Source: Paenarthrobacter histidinolovorans
GTDB taxonomy: Bacteria; Actinomycetota; Actinomycetes; Actinomycetales; Micrococcaceae
Assembly (NCBI RefSeq): GCF_014647595.1
Contig: NZ_BMPM01000001.1
Location: 310,001 to 374,000, forward strand
Length of the DNA stretch: 64,000 bases
Direction: 5' to 3'
Part shown: piece by piece, positions 52,172 to 61,545 of the stretch
Layout: each line of letters opens with the position of its first letter
Numbering within the stretch: position 1 is the stretch's first letter
Notes under the pieces: generated by a model
The model's database searches: none
What the model saw: only the letters and a program-made list of their open reading frames with translations
Told to the model about the DNA's origin: nothing
Position numbers and translations under genes: made by a program

Positions 52172-53391
52172 TTGGCTGCCTCTGACGCAGGGTAAGCGTC
52201 GTGGCGGGTTCCGATCGTGGTGCCAACTTCTGAAATGACGGGCTTTGCACCGCGGAAGTTCTCGCAGCAGTTCGGCCGGCAGACGTCGTACCAAGGGCCC
52301 AGGTCCGTGGCGTGCGGACGGTCTGCGATGTTGTTCTCCACCGTGCGTTCGCAGATGAGGTCCACCAGTCCTGACACAAACGCGGCGTGCGTGCCCGGCG
52401 TGGGAACGCGGGTCGCAGCGATGTCCAGGTTCTTGCAGGTTTCCAGTGCTTCGGTGTCCAGGTCCCAGGCAACTTCCATGTGGTCGCTGACGAAACCGAG
52501 GGGGACAATCACCACACCGCGGACGCCCTGGGGGGCGATTTCCTCAAGGTGGTCGTTGATGTCCGGTTCCAGCCACGGGATGTGGGGCGCACCGGAGCGC
52601 GACTGGTACACGAGGTCCCAGGCGACGTTGGGCGCCACGACATCCATGATGGCCTTGGCATTGGCCAGGTGCTGGGCGGCGTAGGCGGAGCCTTCGGCGA
52701 ATTCGCGGGGTTCGTCCGCGGAGCGTCCGGCGGCCTCCGCGTCACGCGTGGGGATGGAGTGGGTGGCGAAAAGGACGCGGATCTTGGTGTCCGGGTCGGT
52801 TTCTCCGGCAGCTGCGAGCTTGCCACGGATCTCGTCCAGGCCGGCGGCAGTCCCCTCCAGGAACGGCTGAACCACTCCCGGGTGGTCGAAATACTGGCGG
52901 ATCTTGTCCACCTGGAGCTTGCCGTCCAAACCGGTTTCCGTCAGCGCAATGCCGATGTCTTCACGGTACTGGCGGCAGCTGGAGTAACAGGAGTAGATGC
53001 TGGTGGTGAGCATCAGGATGCGGCGATGACCGGCGTCGTAGGCGTCCTGCAGGACAGGGGCGATGTACGGGTCCCAGTTGCGGTTCCCCCAGAGGACCGG
53101 CAGCTCGATGCCGCGTTTGGCCAGTTCGGCCTCGATGGCGGCTTTCAGCTCGCGGTTCTGCTGGTTGATGGGACTGATACCACCGAAAGCGCGGTAGTGG
53201 TGCGAGACCTCTTCGAGGCGTTCGTCGGGGATTCCGCGGCCACGGGTTACGTTGCGCAGGAAGGGAATGACGTCCTCCTGGCCTTCGGGACCACCGAAGG
53301 ATGCGAGGAGCACGGCATCGTAGTTTTGGGGCGCTTGGCGGCCACGTTCGGTTACTTCGTTCAGCTCGGTGGAGACAACGGGCGTGCTCAT
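52168..53391 (-). CDS. hemH: Coproporphyrin III ferrochelatase (HemH/CpfC)
   Basis: 407 residues, overlapping hemQ by 4 bases (ATGA). Metal-insertion residues are the His in LFATHSIPT and the Glu in FVSDHMEVAWD. Cysteines in YSCYSSCRQY and the C-terminal DVCRPNCCENF correspond to the 2Fe-2S ligands of actinobacterial ferrochelatases. With HemQ next door, the substrate is coproporphyrin III rather than protoporphyrin IX. Confidence 0.95.
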   Translation of the reverse strand: MSTPVVSTELNEVTERGRQAPQNYDAVLLASFGGPEGQEDVIPFLRNVTRGRGIPDERLEEVSHHYRAFGGISPINQQNRELKAAIEAELAKRGIELPVLWGNRNWDPYIAPVLQDAYDAGHRRILMLTTSIYSCYSSCRQYREDIGIALTETGLDGKLQVDKIRQYFDHPGVVQPFLEGTAAGLDEIRGKLAAAGETDPDTKIRVLFATHSIPTRDAEAAGRSADEPREFAEGSAYAAQHLANAKAIMDVVAPNVAWDLVYQSRSGAPHIPWLEPDINDHLEEIAPQGVRGVVIVPLGFVSDHMEVAWDLDTEALETCKNLDIAATRVPTPGTHAAFVSGLVDLICERTVENNIADRPHATDLGPWYDVCRPNCCENFRGAKPVISEVGTTIGTRHDAYPASEAAK

Positions 53392-54089
53392 GCCAGGACC
53401 TCGGCAATCTCCGCTGCGGTGACGCGGCGGCCGGTGTAGAAGGGGATTTCTTCGCGGACGTGGTTACGGGCATCAGTTGCGCGGAGGTGGCGCATGAGGT
53501 CCACAAGGTCCACAAGTTCAGGTGCTTCCAGCCCAAGGATCCATTCCCAGTCGCCCAGCGCGAACGATGAGACCGTGTTGGAGATGACCTGGGGGAATTC
53601 GCGGCCCAGCATGCCGTGCTCCCGCAGCATGGCGCCTCGTTCTTCGGCGGGCAGGATGTACCACTCGTAGGAACGGACGAACGGGTAGACACAGAGCCAG
53701 GTGCTGGGCTCAACTCCGCGGGCGTAGGCCGGGACATGGCTCTTGGAGAATTCGGCCTCGCGGTGCACGCCCATGGCGGACCAGACAATTTCCGTTCCGG
53801 CGAAGAGTTTGCTTCGGCGGATGGAGCGGACGGCCGCCTGCAGGTCCTCCGGCTTGGCTCCATGGAGCCACACCATGATGTCGGCGTCCGAGCGCATGGC
53901 CGAGACGTCGTAGCTGCCGCGCAGGACTACGCCATCGGCGGCAAGCTTTTCGACCAGGGCTTCAAATTCCTGTGCAGCATCGCCGCTGCGCAGGACGTCC
54001 GCCGAGCGTTTGAATACAGTCCAGAGCGTAAAGAACCGCTCTTCGGTTTCAGCAGTTTTAGTGACAGATTCGACAGAAGTGTGGCTCAT
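53388..54089 (-). CDS. hemQ: Coproheme decarboxylase HemQ (ChdC)
   Basis: 233 residues of the chlorite-dismutase-like fold. PFVRSYEWYILPAEERGAML carries the catalytic Tyr region. MLREHGMLGREFP holds the proximal-side His. Oxidatively removes two propionates of coproheme to make heme b, the last step of the coproporphyrin pathway. It follows hemY by 72 bp and is coupled to hemH. Confidence 0.96.
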   Translation of the reverse strand: MSHTSVESVTKTAETEERFFTLWTVFKRSADVLRSGDAAQEFEALVEKLAADGVVLRGSYDVSAMRSDADIMVWLHGAKPEDLQAAVRSIRRSKLFAGTEIVWSAMGVHREAEFSKSHVPAYARGVEPSTWLCVYPFVRSYEWYILPAEERGAMLREHGMLGREFPQVISNTVSSFALGDWEWILGLEAPELVDLVDLMRHLRATDARNHVREEIPFYTGRRVTAAEIAEVLA

Positions 54090-54161
54090 GGTTCAAGTTT
54101 GCCCCGTGCCAGCCGCTAAGTCGAAACGGATCAGTTCTACAAGGCGTAGAAGTGACGCAAA

Positions 54162-55649
54162 TCACGGAAATGCAGGTTCGTCAGCGCTTCCTTGGGCGAG
54201 TTGGCGCCGCGTGTCTGCCACCACCGCTGCCAGGCCGTTTCCGGCCAGCCAGCCACCCACGACCACCAGGCCGTCGGCCGCGGCACAGGCCTCCCGGACC
54301 TGGGCTACACGCTGTTTGTGACCGACGGCGGCAAAAGGCAACGCCCCCGCCCACCGCACGACGTCCCAATCAACGACGTCGGCACTGGTTACCGGCACCG
54401 TCAGCAGGGCGGAAGCATCCTCCAAAGCCGCAGCCAGGAGTGAGTCATCATCCAGAACAAGGTCCGCTCCCCCGCCGGTTTCCTCGCGCCGGCCATAGGA
54501 AAGGCGCAGGACATGCGTGCCCGGCCCGGCTTCTTCGGCCAGCCAGTCCCACTTTGCCGTGGCGTGGGTCAGTGCCTTGGCCTTGATCCCGGGGGTTTGC
54601 GGCGCCACGAGAATGCCGGTCCCGCGCGGACGACGATCCAGCTCGGGCAGATCCACAACCAGGGTCACCAGGCTCACCAGCGGCCCGGGTGCAGGGCGCA
54701 AGGCGGCCAGCGCGGGCAAGGACTTCTCCAGCAACCCGACGGCGGCCGGGCCGTCCAGCGCGACCACCAGCCGATCGGCGTCGTACGTCGAAGCACCGGC
54801 GGTGACCCGCCAGGCAGTGCGGGTCTTCGCCACTTCCTCGGCGCGCTTGTCAAGCACCAGGTCCACACCGCGTTCCCGCAGGTCAGCTACCAGCGCGGTC
54901 ACCAATGTGTTCATGCCACCTTTGAGGCCCGCGACGGCGGAACCCGCCTTCGCCGGTCCGGCACCGGACTGCCCGCTGCCCGTTTTTGCGCTGCCGGATT
55001 TCCGTTGCGCGGCGACCGCAGCCGCGAGCGAACCATGTTTGCGCAGGCCCGCCCGCAGTCCCGGCGCGACCATATCCACGTCCAGGAGGGAAGGATCGGC
55101 CGAATGAACACCGCCCACCACGGGCGAGACAAGCCGGTCCAGTACTTTCCTGCCCATCCGGGCGGCTACCAGCGAGGAAACACTGGTGACCTCGGAGGAT
55201 GTACCTACCGATGCCGGCAGCCACCGGTCGAGGGAGGCACGCACTGCCCCCACGAATCCCAGTGAACGCCGGACTTCCGGGTCCCAAGGGTTCGCTGGAA
55301 TTCCCAGGACACCCGTTTTGGGGAGCTCCTGCGGACCGTCGGGCAGCTGCACCCAGGCCCCTCCGGGATGGGGAGCCACGATTTGTTCGGCCAAGCCCAG
55401 CTCACGCGCGAGGTCGGCCACAGCTGAAGACCGCGTGGCGAAGGACTCCGCTCCGCTGTCCAGGTGCAGGCCGGCAACTACGTGGCCTCCGACGCACCCT
55501 CCCCACGTTCCGGTTGCTTCCAGTACGGTGACGGAAGTCCCGGCCATGGCCAGTTCGCGCGCCGCGAGAAGTCCCGAAATCCCGCCGCCCACCACCACAG
55601 CGGTGCTTTCGGGAGGGAGTGGCTTGTGCGTTGCGTGTCCGCCGCGCAT
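54162..55649 (-). CDS. hemY: Coproporphyrinogen III oxidase HemY/CgoX
   Basis: 495 residues from ATG 55649, five bases after hemE. FAD motif VVVGGGISGLLAARELA at about 17-33; YDADRLVVALDG and LPFAAVGHKQRVAQVREA later, then GLVVVGGWLAGNGLAAVV at the C-terminus. In pathways with HemQ it oxidises coproporphyrinogen III to coproporphyrin III using oxygen. A Lys/Ser/Gly-rich insertion (KSGSAKTGSGQSG) near the middle is likely disordered. Confidence 0.93.
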   Translation of the reverse strand: MRGGHATHKPLPPESTAVVVGGGISGLLAARELAMAGTSVTVLEATGTWGGCVGGHVVAGLHLDSGAESFATRSSAVADLARELGLAEQIVAPHPGGAWVQLPDGPQELPKTGVLGIPANPWDPEVRRSLGFVGAVRASLDRWLPASVGTSSEVTSVSSLVAARMGRKVLDRLVSPVVGGVHSADPSLLDVDMVAPGLRAGLRKHGSLAAAVAAQRKSGSAKTGSGQSGAGPAKAGSAVAGLKGGMNTLVTALVADLRERGVDLVLDKRAEEVAKTRTAWRVTAGASTYDADRLVVALDGPAAVGLLEKSLPALAALRPAPGPLVSLVTLVVDLPELDRRPRGTGILVAPQTPGIKAKALTHATAKWDWLAEEAGPGTHVLRLSYGRREETGGGADLVLDDDSLLAAALEDASALLTVPVTSADVVDWDVVRWAGALPFAAVGHKQRVAQVREACAAADGLVVVGGWLAGNGLAAVVADTRRQLAQGSADEPAFP

Positions 55650-55654
55650 GTGCC

Positions 55655-56770
55655 CTACTTGGCGGGGATTGAGTGGATGAGCTCCACGACGCGGGTGAGT
55701 ACGGTGGGGTCCGTTTCCGGGGGTACGCCGTGGCCCAGGTTGAGCACATGTCCCGGGGCGGCGGCGCCGGCTTCGATCACTTCCCGCACGTGCGCCTCCA
55801 GCACATCCCACGGGGCCGAAAGCAGCGCGGGGTCGATGTTGCCCTGCAAGGGAACCGTCCCGCCCAGGCGCCGGTTGGCTTCATCCAGGGGCAGCCGGTA
55901 GTCGACTCCCACCACGTCCACCCCAACATCGCGCATGGCAACCAGAAGCTCGGAAGTTCCGGTGCCGAAGTGAATCAGCGGCGCACCGAGTCCCCGAACG
56001 TGGTCCAGTGCGCGGGCCGAGGCCGGCGCAACGTACTTGATGTAGTCGGCCAGGCCCAAAGAGCCCGCCCATGAGTCGAACAGCTGCCCTGCGGAAGCAC
56101 CGGCTTCGAGCTGCGCCTGGAGGAACAGCCCGGACGCGTCGGCGGCCCAGTTGGCCAACGCGGTCCAGGTTTCCGGATCGGCATGCATCATGGTCCGCGG
56201 GCCAAGGTGGTCGCGGGAAGGCTTGCCCTCAACCATGTAGGCGGCCAGCGTGAACGGCGCGCCGGCAAATCCGATGAGCGGCGTGGAACCGAGCTCAGCA
56301 ACCGTGAGCCGGACGGCTTCGCGGATGGGTTCGAGGGCTTCCCAGGTCAACGTGGGCAGGGCAGCGACGTCCTCGGCGGTTCGCACCGGCTTGTCCAGGA
56401 CCGGACCAACGCCCGGAACGATGTCCACCCCGACGCCTGCCAGTTTCAGGGGGATGACGATGTCCGAGAAGAAGATGGCGGCATCGACGTCGTGGCGTCG
56501 AACCGGCTGCAGCGTGATTTCCGATGCCAGTTCCGGCCTCAAGCACGAATCCAACATGGCAACGCCCTCGCGGACCTTGAGGTATTCGGGCAGGGAGCGG
56601 CCTGCCTGGCGCATGAACCACACCGGCCTGCGGGACGGCTTTCCACCACGGTAGGCCGTGATCAGCGGTGAGTCCGAGGTACGCCCGTCCTTGAGCGGGT
56701 GGTTGGCGTCGAGGCTACCCGCCGGGGAGTTGGAGGCCGTACTCTTGGATGCTGCCGTGCTAGAAGTCAT
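55655..56770 (-). CDS. hemE: Uroporphyrinogen decarboxylase HemE
   Basis: 371 residues from ATG 56770; the frame upstream is not conserved. PVWFMRQAGRSLPEY near residue 47 is the substrate Arg motif. IGFAGAPFTLAAYMVEG and LNLGHGVPPETDP are family signatures. Makes coproporphyrinogen III for HemY. Head of the leftward unit hemE-hemY-hemQ-hemH-hemC-hemD-hemB-LLM-hemL, divergent from hemA. Confidence 0.96.
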   Translation of the reverse strand: MTSSTAASKSTASNSPAGSLDANHPLKDGRTSDSPLITAYRGGKPSRRPVWFMRQAGRSLPEYLKVREGVAMLDSCLRPELASEITLQPVRRHDVDAAIFFSDIVIPLKLAGVGVDIVPGVGPVLDKPVRTAEDVAALPTLTWEALEPIREAVRLTVAELGSTPLIGFAGAPFTLAAYMVEGKPSRDHLGPRTMMHADPETWTALANWAADASGLFLQAQLEAGASAGQLFDSWAGSLGLADYIKYVAPASARALDHVRGLGAPLIHFGTGTSELLVAMRDVGVDVVGVDYRLPLDEANRRLGGTVPLQGNIDPALLSAPWDVLEAHVREVIEAGAAAPGHVLNLGHGVPPETDPTVLTRVVELIHSIPAK

Positions 56771-56849
56771 GCCTTTGATTGTGCCGAAAATCCGGGACAA
56801 AAGATAACGACAAACTGTCACGTCCGCCCGGATAGCGCCGTTGTGGCAC

Positions 56850-56918
56850 GGATCACTGGCCTCCGTGGTGATCCCCACGGCGCCATATTGTTCTACCGGG
56901 CTACGAAAAAGCTATGAT
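56850..56918 (+). promoter_or_regulatory. hemA promoter and overlapping inverted repeats
   Basis: TATGAT (56913-56918) lies 9 bases before the hemA GTG; TTGTTC (56888-56893) is a -35 candidate 19 bp upstream. Upstream, GGATCAC/GTGATCC (56850-56874) and CCGTGG/CCACGG (56863-56880) form overlapping hairpins that exclude each other. They could be operators for the divergent hemE and hemA promoters. Confidence 0.5.
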
Positions 56919-56927
56919 TGGGGTGCT

Positions 56928-58250
56928 GTGGTTCTTTTCTCATTGGTGGCTACACACGCCGACATCGACCTCGAAACCGTCGCTCAGTTGAGCAACGGTT
57001 CCTCTGGGCTTGCCTCGGCAGCCCTTACTGATTCCCCCGTGGTGTCCGGTGCGGTGGTACTTGCCACCTGCAACCGCTACGAGGTTTATGGTGAAACGGC
57101 CAACGGGGCTGACCTCGAAGCAGCCCGTTCCGCCCTGGTTTCCCAGATCAGTGAGCTCAGCGGCCTCAACGAACAACTCGTCTCGCGTTCTTTCGCTACC
57201 CATACCGGTCCCGAGGTCACCCGACACCTCTTTGCGGTAAGCGCCGGACTGGACTCTGCCGTGGTGGGCGAGCGTGAAATTGCCGGCCAAGTTCGCCGTG
57301 CGCTCATCACAGCCCAGCAGGAAGGCACAGCGAGCTCCGGTCTTGTGCGGCTCTTCCAGGCTGCTTCCAAGACGGCCAAGGACGTTGGCGCGCAAACCGC
57401 TCTCGGTTCCCGCGGCTTGTCCATCGTCTCCGTGGCCTTGGATCTCGCCACGGACCTTGCCGACAGTGAGGACTGGTCCACCAAGAAAGTCGTGGTCTTT
57501 GGCACGGGCGCCTATGCCGGCGCCACCATGTCCCTCCTGCGGGAACGCGGCTGCACGGACATCTCCGTCTACTCTTCTTCCGGCCGTGCGGAGGCTTTCG
57601 TCGCCACGCGCGGTGGCAACGCGCTCGACGCCGATACCCTCCCCGCTGCCGTAGCCGCCGCCGACGTCATGATCGGCTGCAGTGGCTCAGACAACCGGGT
57701 CGAAGCCGCAGACCTTGAACGTGTCCGCGCAAACTCGGGCAAGCCGTTGATTGCCATCGACCTTGCCCTTACCCATGATTTTGATCCGGCGGTTGGTGAA
57801 CTCGACGGCGTTGAATTGCTGACCCTCGAGTCTGTTCGGCTGGCCGCGCCACAGGAGCAGGCTGAATCGTTGTCGCAGGCCAGCGCAATAGTCACGGGCG
57901 CTGCGGCCTCCTTCGAGTCCGAACGCGAAGCCCGTTCCGTGGACACAGCCATTGTGGCGCTGCGTCGCCACACCATGAACGTCCTGGACGCCGAGATGGA
58001 GAAGGTCCGCGCCCGGCACGGTTGCACCGCCGCCGCCGAGGAAGTGGAGTTCGCGCTTCGCCGGATGGTCAAGCAGCTCCTCCACATCCCCACGGTCCGG
58101 GCCCGTGAGCTTGCCGCGAACGGTCAGCAGGACGATTACGTCGCAGCCCTCGAGGCACTGTATGGAATCCAGGTGGAGCAACCGCAGGCAGCGGCCGCGG
58201 CCACGGAATGCCCCGTGGACCACGACCAGCTCCGTTCTGAAAGCGCCTGA
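56928..58250 (+). CDS. hemA: Glutamyl-tRNA reductase HemA
   Basis: 440 residues from GTG 56928 (GGGG upstream), giving [20 protein letters not shown]. The catalytic Cys is in [13 protein letters not shown] near 42-54; [17 protein letters not shown] and [11 protein letters not shown] (NADPH) follow, with a C-terminal dimerisation domain. Reduces Glu-tRNA-Glu to glutamate-1-semialdehyde, the committed step. It ends tail-to-tail with the SDR gene, 12 bp apart. The -10 box almost touches the start, so the leader is very short. Confidence 0.96.
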   Translation: MVLFSLVATHADIDLETVAQLSNGSSGLASAALTDSPVVSGAVVLATCNRYEVYGETANGADLEAARSALVSQISELSGLNEQLVSRSFATHTGPEVTRHLFAVSAGLDSAVVGEREIAGQVRRALITAQQEGTASSGLVRLFQAASKTAKDVGAQTALGSRGLSIVSVALDLATDLADSEDWSTKKVVVFGTGAYAGATMSLLRERGCTDISVYSSSGRAEAFVATRGGNALDADTLPAAVAAADVMIGCSGSDNRVEAADLERVRANSGKPLIAIDLALTHDFDPAVGELDGVELLTLESVRLAAPQEQAESLSQASAIVTGAAASFESEREARSVDTAIVALRRHTMNVLDAEMEKVRARHGCTAAAEEVEFALRRMVKQLLHIPTVRARELAANGQQDDYVAALEALYGIQVEQPQAAAAATECPVDHDQLRSESA

Positions 58251-58262
58251 CGCTCCACGCAC

Positions 58263-59252
58263 CTAGGCGAAGGCGTTGACTCCGGTCAGTTCGGCCGACA
58301 ACGCCCACAGCTTCTTCGCATCCGCCTTGTCGACGGCGTGGGCGTCCACGCCCTGGTAACGGGCCAAGGGAGACTCCTTGTCCGTGGGTTTGGCGATATC
58401 GCAGTCCTCGCAGTAGACGCCACCCTTGCCGTTGAGGGCCTCCGAGGTGGCTGCCCACACCGACGTCGCCGCACCTTGTTCAGGGGTCTTGAAACCTTCG
58501 CGGACGTTGCCTTCGGCATCCATCCAGCCGGCTGCCACCATTTCTTCCTTGGGCAGGTGCCGCTGCAACTCGGTCATGATGCCGCCGGGATGGACCGCGA
58601 AGGCCCGCACGCCGGAGCTTCGACCCAAGTGGTCGAGCTCCACCGCAAACAGGGAATTGGCAGTCTTGGCCTGGCCATAGGCCTGCCACTTGTCGTAGGA
58701 GGTGCTGAAGTCGACGTCGTGGAACCGGATCGGGGAGATCTTGTGGCCCGTGGATGACAAGGACACAACGCGCGCATCACCTGAGGCCGCCAACGCCGGC
58801 CACAACAGATTCACCAGGGTGTAGTGTCCCAGGTGGTTCGTGGCGAATTGGGCTTCCCATCCTGGTCCGACCCGTTGTTCCGGGCTGGCCATGATGGCTG
58901 CATTGTTGATCAGGATGTCCAGCTTCCCGTGGTCAGCCAGATAGCGTGCGGCGAACTCCTTGACGCTGTCCTGGTCGGCCAGATCCAAATGCTCCACGTG
59001 CACTTCTCCGGCAAGACCCGCATCCGCCAGGACGGACCGGGCGTGCTCAAGCCGCCTCGCGGGTACCGTTACCTCAGCCCCTGCCGCGACGAGGGCCCGC
59101 ACAGTCTCCAGTCCAAGCCCTGAATAACCGCCCGTGACGATCGCCGACTTGCCGCGCAGGTTGATCCCGTCGATGACCTCCATGGCAGTGGTTCCGTGCC
59201 CGAACCCGGAGCCGATGGGCCGCTGTTCTGTTTCTGTCCATTCTTCGCTCAT
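58263..59252 (-). CDS. Short-chain dehydrogenase/reductase
   Basis: 329 residues. NAD(P) motif VTGGYSGLGLETVRAL at about 38-53, NNAAIMASP, catalytic Ser in VVSLSSTGHK, and YGQAK for the Tyr-Lys pair. The sequence resembles the retinol-dehydrogenase-like (WWOX-type) SDRs, which act on alcohols or ketones of unknown identity in bacteria. Two extra Cys (YCEDCDIAKP) near the end are common in this subgroup. No functional partner is adjacent. Confidence 0.92.
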   Translation of the reverse strand: MSEEWTETEQRPIGSGFGHGTTAMEVIDGINLRGKSAIVTGGYSGLGLETVRALVAAGAEVTVPARRLEHARSVLADAGLAGEVHVEHLDLADQDSVKEFAARYLADHGKLDILINNAAIMASPEQRVGPGWEAQFATNHLGHYTLVNLLWPALAASGDARVVSLSSTGHKISPIRFHDVDFSTSYDKWQAYGQAKTANSLFAVELDHLGRSSGVRAFAVHPGGIMTELQRHLPKEEMVAAGWMDAEGNVREGFKTPEQGAATSVWAATSEALNGKGGVYCEDCDIAKPTDKESPLARYQGVDAHAVDKADAKKLWALSAELTGVNAFA

Positions 59253-59290
59253 GCTTGAGCTTCCCAGAGAAGCCGGGAAACGGGCAATGG

Positions 59291-60493
59291 TCAGTAAACG
59301 GGTTTGGCTGGTTCCACCTGCCGCACCCAGGCGAGGATACCGCCGTCGAGGTGCTTGACGCGGCTGTAGCCGGCCTTCTGTGCGGCTTCCAGCACGGCCG
59401 CCGAGCGCGTGCCCGCCTTGCAGTGGAACACAATGTCTTTATCCTGCGGAAGTTCCACCCACGCCTCGCCTGAAAGGATGCGGCCTTGTGGGATGAGTAC
59501 CGAGCCGTCGATGCTGACGATGCTGTGCTCTCCGGATTCACGGACGTCGACGAGTTCGAAGTCCCGCTCCCCCGCTTCGCGTTCGGCCAGCATCCGGGCA
59601 AGTTCGGTCGCAGTCACGGTATGGTCCTGGTCTGTGGCGGCGGCGGGTGTCACACCGCAGAAGGCCTCGTAGTCGGTCAGCTCCGTAATGGGCTCGGCCT
59701 CCGGGTCCTTGGACACCTTGATCTCGCGCCAGCTTCCGCCCAACGCGTCGAACAGAGCCACCCGTCCCAGCAGGGAACGTCCGACGCCGGTAATCAGCTT
59801 CACGGCTTCTGTCACCATGAGCGACCCGACCGCCGCGCACAACATGCCGAACACGCCGCCCTCGCCGCAGGACGGCACGGAGCCTGCCGGCGGCGCCTCG
59901 GGGTAGAGATCCCTGTAGCTGGGTCCGTGTTGTGCCCAGAAGACGCTGACTTGGCCATCGAAACGGAAGATGGAACCCCACACATAAGGTTTGCCAAGGA
60001 TCGCTGCAGCGTCATTGACCAGGTACCGGGTGGCGAAGTTGTCCGCACCGTCAAGGATGAGGTCGTACTGCGCGAAGAGTTCCAAGGCATTGGAAGAGTC
60101 CAGGCGGAGGTCGTGAAGGACCACGTTGACCAAGGGATTCAGTTCGGCAATCGCACGGCGGGCCGACTCAATCTTGGGCGTACCAACGTCCTTGACCCCG
60201 TGGATGACCTGGCGCTGGAGGTTGCTGAGGTCGACGTCGTCGTCGTCAACAATCCCGAGCGTTCCCACGCCGGCGGCGGCCAGATAAAGCAGCGCGGGCG
60301 AGCCAAGGCCACCGGCACCGATGACAAGAACCTTCGCATTCTTGAGCCTGCGTTGGCCCACGGCTCCGATTTCCGGAATGATGAGATGCCGTGAGTACCG
60401 CTCAACCTCGGCCGGCGAGAGCTCGACGGCCGGTTCAACAAGGGGCGGCAGGACGGTGGGCGCAGCGGAGTGGGCAGCAACAATTGAGGCCAT
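59291..60493 (-). CDS. moeZ: MoeZ/ThiF-type adenylyltransferase with rhodanese domain
   Basis: 400 residues. The N-terminal E1-like domain has IGAGGLGSPALLYLAAAGVG, DDDDVDLSNLQRQ, and the conserved YRDLYPEAPPAGSVPSC zone. The C-terminal rhodanese domain (about 295-395) has its active Cys in VFHCKAGTRSAA. Activates and thiocarboxylates sulfur-carrier proteins (MoaD, ThiS, CysO) for molybdopterin, thiamine or cysteine synthesis. The thiS gene 3 kb away is a plausible client. A TACATT five bases before the ATG could be a -10 box. Confidence 0.92.
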   Translation of the reverse strand: MASIVAAHSAAPTVLPPLVEPAVELSPAEVERYSRHLIIPEIGAVGQRRLKNAKVLVIGAGGLGSPALLYLAAAGVGTLGIVDDDDVDLSNLQRQVIHGVKDVGTPKIESARRAIAELNPLVNVVLHDLRLDSSNALELFAQYDLILDGADNFATRYLVNDAAAILGKPYVWGSIFRFDGQVSVFWAQHGPSYRDLYPEAPPAGSVPSCGEGGVFGMLCAAVGSLMVTEAVKLITGVGRSLLGRVALFDALGGSWREIKVSKDPEAEPITELTDYEAFCGVTPAAATDQDHTVTATELARMLAEREAGERDFELVDVRESGEHSIVSIDGSVLIPQGRILSGEAWVELPQDKDIVFHCKAGTRSAAVLEAAQKAGYSRVKHLDGGILAWVRQVEPAKPVY

Positions 60494-60577
60494 ACCCCAA
60501 TGTATGCCTGCCGATGCCGCCCGGTCATATTACCCACCGGTAGAGTGGTCATAACTGCAAAGGAAAGGCGGCAGACT

Positions 60578-61234
60578 GTGGCTGACGGCACACGGGCAAA
60601 CGATGGGGCACCCGCAAAGCAGGAACGGACCGGTTCACCTCGTTCACCAAGATTGCCGCGGGACGAACGCCGCGCACAGCTGTTGAACGCCGCCTTGGAA
60701 GTCTTCGTCTCCAACGGCTTCCACGGCGCGGCGATGGACGAAATCGCAGAAACCGCACACGTCAGCAAGCCGGTGCTCTACCAGCACTTCCCGTCCAAAC
60801 GGGAGCTGTACATGGCCCTCCTGGACAGTCATCTGGCCACCCTGACGGACTTGATGCTCGGTGCACTGAACTCCACCACGGACAACAAAGAGCGCGTCAA
60901 GGCCGTTATGCGCGCCTACTACAGGTTCATTGCCGACGACGACCAGGCGCATCGTCTGGTGTTTGAGTCCGACCTCATCAACGATCCCGATGTCAGCTCC
61001 CGCCTGGAAACGTTCAACAAGACGTTCGCCGACGCCGTCGCCCACGTCATTGCCGAGGACACCAAACTTCCGCCCCTCGAAGCCCAGCTCCTGGGCCGCG
61101 GTTTGGCGGGAATGGCCCAGGTCAGCGCCCGTTATTGGCTTGAAACGGACGGAAACCTGGACCTCGATGTCGCCAGTGATCTGATCTATCGTTTAGCTTG
61201 GCGCGGAATCAGTCGATTCCCCAAAGAGTCCTAA
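60578..61234 (+). CDS. TetR-family transcriptional regulator
   Basis: 218 residues from GTG 60578 with AGGAAAGG upstream. HTH at about 45-75: ALEVFVSNGFHGAAMDEIAE then HVSKPVLYQHFPSKRELYMA. The C-terminal ligand domain is helical. It keeps its position beside moeZ and the DUF3107 gene, as Rv3208 does in M. tuberculosis. Target and ligand unknown. Confidence 0.92.
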   Translation: MADGTRANDGAPAKQERTGSPRSPRLPRDERRAQLLNAALEVFVSNGFHGAAMDEIAETAHVSKPVLYQHFPSKRELYMALLDSHLATLTDLMLGALNSTTDNKERVKAVMRAYYRFIADDDQAHRLVFESDLINDPDVSSRLETFNKTFADAVAHVIAEDTKLPPLEAQLLGRGLAGMAQVSARYWLETDGNLDLDVASDLIYRLAWRGISRFPKES

Positions 61235-61284
61235 GCTACAAATAGAGGACTGACTTAACACTTGATTGGCTTGGAGGCCTTGCT

Positions 61285-61509
61285 GTGGAAGTAAAGATCG
61301 GCATTCAGAACGTTGGCCGTGAAATTGTGCTCGAATCCGCCCTGGACGCTGACGCCGTAGCCAAGATCGTGGCCGAGGCCGTGTCCAAGGGCTCCGAACT
61401 GCGGCTTACGGATGAAAAGGGCCGCCAGGTCATCGTTCCCGGCAACGTCCTCGGCTACGTCGAAATCGGGGCCGAGGAAGTCCGCCGGGTCGGCTTCGGC
61501 GCTCTCTAG
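61285..61509 (+). CDS. DUF3107 small protein (TB9.4-like)
   Basis: 74 residues, GTG start, GGAGG nine bases upstream. Sequence VEVKIGIQNVGREIVLES and RLTDEKGRQVIVPGNVLGYV match the DUF3107 family found across actinobacteria after a TetR gene. No catalytic motif. Function unknown. Confidence 0.9.
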   Translation: MEVKIGIQNVGREIVLESALDADAVAKIVAEAVSKGSELRLTDEKGRQVIVPGNVLGYVEIGAEEVRRVGFGAL

Positions 61510-61545
61510 CGTCCTCCGCCCCGCCTTCGTCCGCTAAGGAGTCTC

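Noticed and set aside
41846..59252. Recent horizontal transfer of the heme-containing insert
   Set aside because: No visible change in base or codon use, no mobility genes and no flanking repeats; the genes are core functions.
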